Shown here: positions 58,601 to 64,000 of the stretch, in pieces
Layout: every line of letters begins with the position of its first letter
Numbering within the stretch: the stretch's first letter is position 1
Source of the DNA: Dehalococcoidia bacterium UBA6627
Lineage (GTDB): Bacteria; Chloroflexota; Dehalococcoidia; UBA2979
Reading direction: 5' to 3'
Length of the DNA stretch: 64,000 bases
NCBI GenBank assembly: GCA_002455955.1
Contig: DKLZ01000086.1
Location: 19,225 to 83,224 of the forward strand
Position numbers and translations under genes: made by a program
The notes under the pieces: model-generated
The model's database searches: none
What the model was told of the DNA's origin: nothing
The model's input: only the letters and a program-made list of their open reading frames with translations

Positions 58601-59332
58601 ATGCACGTTAACATTGCGATCACTCCGCCCTCTGAGCCACCACGTGATCAGACATGTCTCGTCGTTGACGTGTTACGCGCAACATCTGTAGTCGCAGTAC
58701 TACTCAATCGGGGTATACGACGAATTTACCCTACCGCAACAATCGAGGAAGGCCTCGCACTCCGCGACAAATTCGTCGGAGAAGGCACTGAGGTAATTTT
58801 GGTAGGGGAGCGCGGTGGACTTCCGCCAGCAGGATTTGATGCTGGCAACTCGCCAACCGCTATCGAAACGACAACATCGAAAGCGCAAATCGCAATCCAA
58901 GCAACAACTAATGGGACACCGGCACTACTTGCCTGCATAGGAGCGCCTCTGGTAATGCCAGCAGCTGTGTTGAATGCGACCGCAGTGACCACCGCTGCAC
59001 TCCAAGCCAATCGTGACATACTCATCGTCTGCGCTGGCTTACGCGGTGGATTTGGAGAAGATGATTTTCTAGCCGCAGGACTGCTCACCGATAGCCTCGT
59101 TACTGCTGGCGCTACACCCGGTACGCAAGCACGAGCGGCTCTCAACCTCTACGCGTCAGCGCACACTGACCTTGCTGCTGCCTTTCGTCGCACTGAACAT
59201 GGCATCGCCACAGCCAAGCTTGGCTTTGATCAAGACATCGTGCTCTGCGCCACCCGTGATCGCCACGCGGAGGTTGCAATTCTCGTCGAACGAGACGGAA
59301 TCCCCGTACTTGAGCTGCTACCGAAAACTTAG
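58601..59332 (+). CDS. comB: 2-phosphosulfolactate phosphatase
   Basis: 243 residues. The ComB family pattern is visible: CLVVDVLRATSVVAVLLNRG, VLVGERGGLPPAGFDAGNSP, TTNGTPAL and VCAGLRGGFGEDDFLAAGLL. Cleaves phosphate from 2-phosphosulfolactate; in archaea on the way to coenzyme M, in bacteria usually tied to sulfolactate. No comA or comC is in the window. No strong ribosome site before the ATG. Confidence 0.9.
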   Translation: MHVNIAITPPSEPPRDQTCLVVDVLRATSVVAVLLNRGIRRIYPTATIEEGLALRDKFVGEGTEVILVGERGGLPPAGFDAGNSPTAIETTTSKAQIAIQATTNGTPALLACIGAPLVMPAAVLNATAVTTAALQANRDILIVCAGLRGGFGEDDFLAAGLLTDSLVTAGATPGTQARAALNLYASAHTDLAAAFRRTEHGIATAKLGFDQDIVLCATRDRHAEVAILVERDGIPVLELLPKT

Positions 59333-59360
59333 AAAAAGCCTCGTTCTTTCTGCGAGTTCA

Positions 59361-60908
59361 TTATCCTTGTTCAGTAGGTGGATGATCACGCTCCCAAGAG
59401 GCCAGATCGTCATCCCAACGCTGGACTCGCTCGAGATCCACCTCGTGCTCACCGTATCGTGCAGCATCGAATGCCTCAGCAATCTCCCCGAATAACGGAA
59501 CTCTAAAAGTACTACCTGCTGCTGTCGCATACTCAAGAGGAGTCTCAGAAAGGCGTCTTTCTAAGCCACGCTCCTCAGTACTGATCACGCTGCGATGGTA
59601 GACTCCATAAATCGGCCGCAGTCGAGACCAGCCGCTGCCATCTACTCGTGACCTACGTCGCAATAGCTTTCTAAACAAACTATTCAGATGCGTCTCGCCT
59701 CCTGCATCTGAACGCAGCTCGTTTGACTCACTCGTCCGCACTGATTCACGAATTGCGAGTAATAAACGAGCAAGTCGGTAGCAAACCCAAACCAGTGTGA
59801 CAAAGAGTAGTACTTTCAGTGCGTCGAACAGCCAACCCGGGGGGGTGAATTCACCTTGCTCAAGATCGTCCTGGACTTCTGGTGGTCCAGCGGGAGCGCC
59901 TCCTAAAAATTGGTCTTTACCTATATGGTCCGCAAGAAGAAGCTCATACAGGCGCGTCAAAACCCAGAAGATAGGCGTAAGAATCATCATCAAAGCCCAG
60001 ACGATGAACTTGCCAAGATAACCACCCAGATAGCCTAGAAAACCGGATACATCCAACACCGCAAGTAATCCGCAAGCAGATGCAAGAACGACGATGAACG
60101 CTACCGTGACAGTGACTGACATCCCCCATGACGTTGCTCTCTCAGTGCCCTCGGCGTGCAAAGCAGCACGCTCTCCATTCGAAACAGCGAGTGTCAATAA
60201 ACCCAGCATGAAAAATGGGATCGCATAGATCGCTATATGCCCTAAGTCATTCAACGAAGCAACAACTAACGACACCAGAAGGACCACAAAACCGAACCCA
60301 AATGACCGCAACAGGTGATTGAATCGCAGTGGGTATCGTCCTACATAAAGAAAACGCAACCAGACTGCAATCAAGCCGGTGAAAGTGACGGCAATCGCCG
60401 ATGCGCTCCTAAGAGTGGCGCCTCCGCTGTCGACTATCGCCTTGTAATCGGTCCCACTAGCAAGAAACAAACCTGGATCATCGATAAAAACAGCGAATCC
60501 GCTGTTTTCCCAGACCATAAAGTCTTGAGCAAAAGAAAGGTGGAGCACGACAGCGAGACCAAAAACGGAAACAACCAGCAGAACAATCGCACCCCACATC
60601 CCGCCCCACTGCATGTCACGCAGGTAGCTCATGAGCCAAAACCCACCTAAACCAGCAGCTGCAATCGCCCACAGCTGTGGACCAGCTGTCACAACTTCTG
60701 ATTGCTTCCATAGCACTTCAATAACTGCGGCCTGATGATCCGCTCCTTGGGTGAAATCTTCGGCAGGAAAAAACCTCAACTCACGTGCCAGCTCAGCCAG
60801 ATGGCCACGCTCCCCAATAGTCGCCAGCAAACTCAACGCCACAAACCATGGAAGTGACTCCATAGCGATGTACAACAGGCTCAGTAAGTTTCGCTGCCAA
60901 CGAATCAC
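59361..60908 (-). CDS. Multi-span membrane protein with C-terminal DUF4129
   Basis: 515 residues: about eight to nine spans in the first 400 residues, then a cytoplasmic part with DUF4129 (SETPLEYATAAGS, VPLFGEIAEAFDAARYGEHEVD; about 445-500). The GTG start at 60908 overlaps the stop of the DUF58 gene (GTGA), so coupled. The usual transglutaminase domain of this kind of operon is missing here. Confidence 0.85.
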   Translation of the reverse strand: MIRWQRNLLSLLYIAMESLPWFVALSLLATIGERGHLAELARELRFFPAEDFTQGADHQAAVIEVLWKQSEVVTAGPQLWAIAAAGLGGFWLMSYLRDMQWGGMWGAIVLLVVSVFGLAVVLHLSFAQDFMVWENSGFAVFIDDPGLFLASGTDYKAIVDSGGATLRSASAIAVTFTGLIAVWLRFLYVGRYPLRFNHLLRSFGFGFVVLLVSLVVASLNDLGHIAIYAIPFFMLGLLTLAVSNGERAALHAEGTERATSWGMSVTVTVAFIVVLASACGLLAVLDVSGFLGYLGGYLGKFIVWALMMILTPIFWVLTRLYELLLADHIGKDQFLGGAPAGPPEVQDDLEQGEFTPPGWLFDALKVLLFVTLVWVCYRLARLLLAIRESVRTSESNELRSDAGGETHLNSLFRKLLRRRSRVDGSGWSRLRPIYGVYHRSVISTEERGLERRLSETPLEYATAAGSTFRVPLFGEIAEAFDAARYGEHEVDLERVQRWDDDLASWERDHPPTEQG

Positions 60909-62197
60909 AGTGGTGCCGCCACTTCCGACGCAGAAACTTTGTTGCCCTTAGTGAGTATTGTCTCTCCCGGCACACCAAGCTCTTCGGCCAACCCTGCCTC
61001 CAAGCTCTCCATAAGATTCGCAATATCTGATACGGGTATCGAGCCAAGTTCGCTTTCCCAGATCTGGGAGGAAATCTTGACAACGTGTATGTGATGGCCA
61101 TCTCGACGCAAACGGTGCAATGTCGCGACGAGATCGTCGGGCATCACGGCCGCAACCACTATCACTGTCGAGCCTGCAGTCAGTGAGCCTTCGAGCTCGC
61201 GCGCGAGGCTCGATATGGTAAAGGAACTAATCCCCGCAAGCGCTTCTAGAAGTCGATTGAGTCTGTCCGGATGACGACCGACCCCAAGGTGAATCGGACG
61301 TCCTTGCCCTGGGAAAGCTCCATTCGCTATTAGACCCACTTCTAAATCAGTGTCGTACGCCCAACGAGCTATCGAAGCTGCTACCGACACACCACGCTCA
61401 AGAACGATCGGATCACTACCTTCCCAACTTCTCTTTAAAGTTCCAACATTGAATGCAATCACAATCGACTGCGCTCGCGATGGCTCATAGAGGCGCGATT
61501 GCAAACGTTGAACTCGAGCCGTGGCATTCCAGTCAATCCGCTTCATTGGATCACTAGACTGATAATCCCGAACACCAACGATCCGGGAAGGATCTTCATA
61601 AATCCGATTCCCACCCGGTAGTTCGCCGAACGGCCGCACACTGTCAAACCCTAACTCGGGCAACAAATAGGTATGTGGATAAACAATTATCGCCGCAGCC
61701 GGGATGTCCGCGACCATTTCGTTCTCGAAAAACCCAAAGATGTCTCCCGAGAACAACGTGGTCGGTCCGATTCGATAATAGCCGCGGGTTACTGCTCGAA
61801 CCGTAACTCGCCATTCCACTCGATCGCGCCTGCCTAGTGCCGTATTGCGTCGCAGAGTTCTCGTACGTGACGCACCGGTAACAAAAATTTTCTCGTCAAT
61901 TAGCAGCAGACCTTCTGGCACTTGCTCACGCACCTCAATCCAAGGCACAGGTAGCAACTTGCGGTTCGCTAGCGCCAACGTAAGAACCGTCTCTTCACCA
62001 ACAAACATTCGTGTCAGAGACATATCACGCGTGTAATAGACTTCGTCGAGCGATATCTTCGCCCAGATGCGACCTGCGGCACTACTGAGAAAGACTAACG
62101 TCCCCAGAACGATCACTACAGACGAACTCGCGAGCAGTCCAATCCCAATTAGAAGTGAGGCTCCAAGCAGCCAAGCATCTTCAATGAGTGTTCTCAT
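60905..62197 (-). CDS. DUF58 domain protein
   Basis: 430 residues. Two N-terminal hydrophobic segments (LLGASLLIGIGLLA...VVIVLGTLVFLSS), a beta-rich middle, and the DUF58 signature EDPSRIVGVRDYQSSDPMKRIDWNATAR (about 215), then a vWA-like fold without an intact MIDAS motif by eye. Part of the MoxR-DUF58-DUF4129 operon, thought to assemble or mature cell-envelope components. Confidence 0.92.
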   Translation of the reverse strand: MRTLIEDAWLLGASLLIGIGLLASSSVVIVLGTLVFLSSAAGRIWAKISLDEVYYTRDMSLTRMFVGEETVLTLALANRKLLPVPWIEVREQVPEGLLLIDEKIFVTGASRTRTLRRNTALGRRDRVEWRVTVRAVTRGYYRIGPTTLFSGDIFGFFENEMVADIPAAAIIVYPHTYLLPELGFDSVRPFGELPGGNRIYEDPSRIVGVRDYQSSDPMKRIDWNATARVQRLQSRLYEPSRAQSIVIAFNVGTLKRSWEGSDPIVLERGVSVAASIARWAYDTDLEVGLIANGAFPGQGRPIHLGVGRHPDRLNRLLEALAGISSFTISSLARELEGSLTAGSTVIVVAAVMPDDLVATLHRLRRDGHHIHVVKISSQIWESELGSIPVSDIANLMESLEAGLAEELGVPGETILTKGNKVSASEVAAPL

Positions 62198-62210
62198 CGA
62201 CGGTCGTCAA

Positions 62211-63179
62211 TTAACGAATATCTGCGATAGGTACGGGAACCGTGGCAATTACCTCATCAAGCACATCGTCGGTAACACGTCCACGAAGTCGAGTAGTTGA
62301 ATTCAGCACCAAACGATGACTCATCACTGGGTGTGCCAACTCTTTCACATCGTCCGGTCGTACGTAATCACGACCTTCGATCGCAGCCTTCGCTCGGATT
62401 GCCTTAAACAACGCCAACGAAGCTCTCGGACTCGCGCCTAAATCAAATGCTTCGTGCTGCCTTGTCGCTCGGCATAGTGCTACTACATACGAGGCGATCA
62501 CATCGTCGACATGGATCGCTGATAACAGTTTCCCTAAATCGATAAGTTCCGACGCGTTAACGACAGGTTCAAGATCATCCAACGGTGATTTGTCCTCAAA
62601 TCTTCGGACAATTGCCAACTCATCAATTTCGCTTGGATAACCAAGACTCATGCGCACTAGGAAACGATCTAACTGAGCCTCGGGGAGCGGAAAAGTCCCT
62701 TCTAATTCAATAGGATTCTGTGTTGCAAGTACGACGAATGGCTCCGGGAGGCGGTGTGTCTCGCCATCAATTGTGGTTGTACGTTCCTCCATCGCCTCAA
62801 GTAGTGCTGATTGTGTACGCGGTGTCGCACGATTGATCTCGTCGGCCAATACGATATTCGCGACCAGCGGCCCTGGACGAAACTCAAACTCACCACTTTT
62901 TTGTGAATAGAAGTTGATACCCACAACATCCGATGGCATCAAATCAGGCGTGAACTGAATCCTATTGAAATCAGCACCGATCGATCGTGCCAAGGCACGG
63001 GCTGTAGTGGTCTTACCCGTACCTGGTACATCCTCAAGCAGCACATGGCCATTATTGAGCAAAGCAACCAGGAGTAAGTCGACTGCCTTATCCGCTCCAA
63101 CCACAACACGAGTTATATTCTCGCGAATACGACGTGCGGCATCCTGAATTTTAACGACTGAATCTGCTGAATCGCTCAC
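62211..63179 (-). CDS. MoxR-family AAA+ ATPase
   Basis: 322 residues. Walker A VPGTGKTTTA (51-60), Walker B VLADEINRA and the sensor NPIELEGTFPLPEAQLDRF. A chaperone-type ATPase. First gene of its operon; GTG 63179 with AAGGA six bases upstream. The 262 bases before it contain no gene I can support. Confidence 0.94.
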   Translation of the reverse strand: MSDSADSVVKIQDAARRIRENITRVVVGADKAVDLLLVALLNNGHVLLEDVPGTGKTTTARALARSIGADFNRIQFTPDLMPSDVVGINFYSQKSGEFEFRPGPLVANIVLADEINRATPRTQSALLEAMEERTTTIDGETHRLPEPFVVLATQNPIELEGTFPLPEAQLDRFLVRMSLGYPSEIDELAIVRRFEDKSPLDDLEPVVNASELIDLGKLLSAIHVDDVIASYVVALCRATRQHEAFDLGASPRASLALFKAIRAKAAIEGRDYVRPDDVKELAHPVMSHRLVLNSTTRLRGRVTDDVLDEVIATVPVPIADIR

Positions 63180-63441
63180 TAGGATTCCTTGAGACTCATC
63201 GTCAATGAGACCCTATCCATCGCGTTCTCCGATTAGCTTGAAAGAGATTTCACTCTAACAAAGCATGCTGTTTATATCTGCTCCCTCAAGGCATGAAAGC
63301 TCTACCACAGGACGCTTTCGTGAAAGTTAAATGCAGAGGACTTCCAGTCAGGTGCATCGTCCATCACACTACTCATGTCCCAACCAAAAACAAACCGCTT
63401 AATCACTTCCCAAGATGATAAAAAAGATCAACGAGGTGTAA

Positions 63442-63879
63442 ATGAGCTCGGACCAGACTAAGACAGAGCTGATAGAGCAAATCAAATCACTGCGCACTGA
63501 TCTTCTGGCACTGCTTGAAAAGTTAGCTGAAACACGGCTCACGAGACCAACGACTCGACAAGGATGGACGCTGCGACATGAGATCTGTTGGCTCGTTGCT
63601 GCTGATGAGGAACTACGCCAACGTCTCGAAATCGTCGCGGGAAACATTACTGAAGAACCGCTGTGGCGCCGTTTACGAGGAGTAGCCATGCATAAAGCAC
63701 AGGAGCTAAGGATGGCTGCCCTCTGTGAACAACTCGATATTTCCGGAAGGAGCCTCAGCGCTAGCCTCAAAGCGCATTTCGAACACCTTGATGACCCAAC
63801 CATCCAGTCTGCGATTCAATCTCACAACGCAGACGGAACCAGAGCTATTAATACACTGCGAACTGAACTGACAAACTAG
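63442..63879 (+). CDS. DinB / mycothiol-dependent isomerase-like protein
   Basis: 145 residues, all-helical, with GWTLRHEICWLVAADEELRQRL resembling the second helix of DinB/MDMPI_N proteins (usual GWSxxDLLxHL), where the His ligands bind metal; here only one His (HEI) is at that place. Function unknown. GAGGTG lies just before the ATG. The remaining bases to the window end (63880-64000) show no gene. Confidence 0.6.
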   Translation: MSSDQTKTELIEQIKSLRTDLLALLEKLAETRLTRPTTRQGWTLRHEICWLVAADEELRQRLEIVAGNITEEPLWRRLRGVAMHKAQELRMAALCEQLDISGRSLSASLKAHFEHLDDPTIQSAIQSHNADGTRAINTLRTELTN

Positions 63880-64000
63880 TTATCGCTTAGGTCATAACCG
63901 CAGGTATCTGGTCGATAGTGAAATTCAGAACATATTCCTTTGTAAGATTTAACATCGAAACATCAAATTCGACATGACCGATCAGGCGGGAACATCTCCA

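Noticed and set aside
63180..63441. Short frame starting at ATG 63294 (about 40 residues)
   Set aside because: No ribosome site, no hydrophobic or motif-like pattern; likely part of the divergent control region.

Overview
The window reads as ordinary, densely packed bacterial chromosome with about half G+C, few long gaps, and no rRNA, tRNA, CRISPR, transposase or phage gene that I can see. The gene content suggests a free-living, probably marine, monoderm-type heterotroph. Chloroflexota (SAR202/Dehalococcoidia or Thermomicrobia-like) is my first guess and Actinobacteriota my second. The basis is a Rex repressor, a MurA with Asp in place of the fosfomycin-target Cys, an atp-murA-mreB neighbourhood, a type-2 PyrF, a SCO1664-family protein, many CaiB-type CoA-transferases and acyl-CoA enzymes, and Na+ antiporters. 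This placement is inference from families, not from a marker-gene tree.

Layout. 1-1256: 3' part of a thiamine-diphosphate enzyme. 1290-13213 (minus): a long same-strand run holding a GNAT acetyltransferase, an acyl-CoA dehydrogenase, two double-domain family III CoA-transferases, a zinc alcohol dehydrogenase, a methyltransferase, a MaoC-type hydratase pair, a tiny membrane ORF and a sugar-nucleotidyltransferase; it looks like acyl-CoA catabolism. 13303-20576: two ClpS adaptors, an acyl-CoA ligase, CaCA and NhaA antiporters, an FMN/F420-type oxidase, a release-factor-like protein and ArgC. 20605-24750: an MFS permease, an AT-rich island with a duplicated membrane protein, an MscS channel and a DUF6159-like protein. 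24754-27735: MobA and YqeC (molybdenum hydroxylase maturation) and a CNNM/CBS protein. 27757-34234: MGMT, an HpcH/HpaI aldolase with an Ldh-family dehydrogenase behind an operator-like inverted repeat, an orphan Dam methylase, an Amt transporter with a strong terminator, and a lone crotonyl-CoA carboxylase/reductase.

34442-43171: a secreted protein with 27-residue tandem repeats, a GarR-type reductase, a nitroreductase, a thiolase/OB-fold/hot-dog cluster with a 58-residue membrane protein too short for routine calling, an inositol-phosphatase family enzyme, a SCO1664-family protein and a DehI-like dehalogenase. 43365-46996: IspH, a formylglycine-enzyme-like protein lacking the catalytic cysteines, Rex and MreB. 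47215-56736 (minus): a complete F1Fo ATP synthase operon (atpI/Z-B-E-F-H-A-G-D-C) with murA downstream and a DUF151 nuclease gene upstream. 56820-63179: PyrF, MurI, ComB (divergent) and a MoxR-DUF58-DUF4129 operon. 63442-63879: a DinB-like protein; the rest of the window is empty.

The most noteworthy points are the paired fused CoA-transferases in which one member has lost the catalytic Asp in both halves; the low-GC island gene with an internal duplication; signal-peptide-like extensions on ATP synthase subunits b and c together with a large acidic insertion in subunit a; small membrane proteins outside normal length cut-offs; and a GATC-containing operator close to an orphan Dam. I found no clearly new multi-gene system; the best leads are listed as findings.
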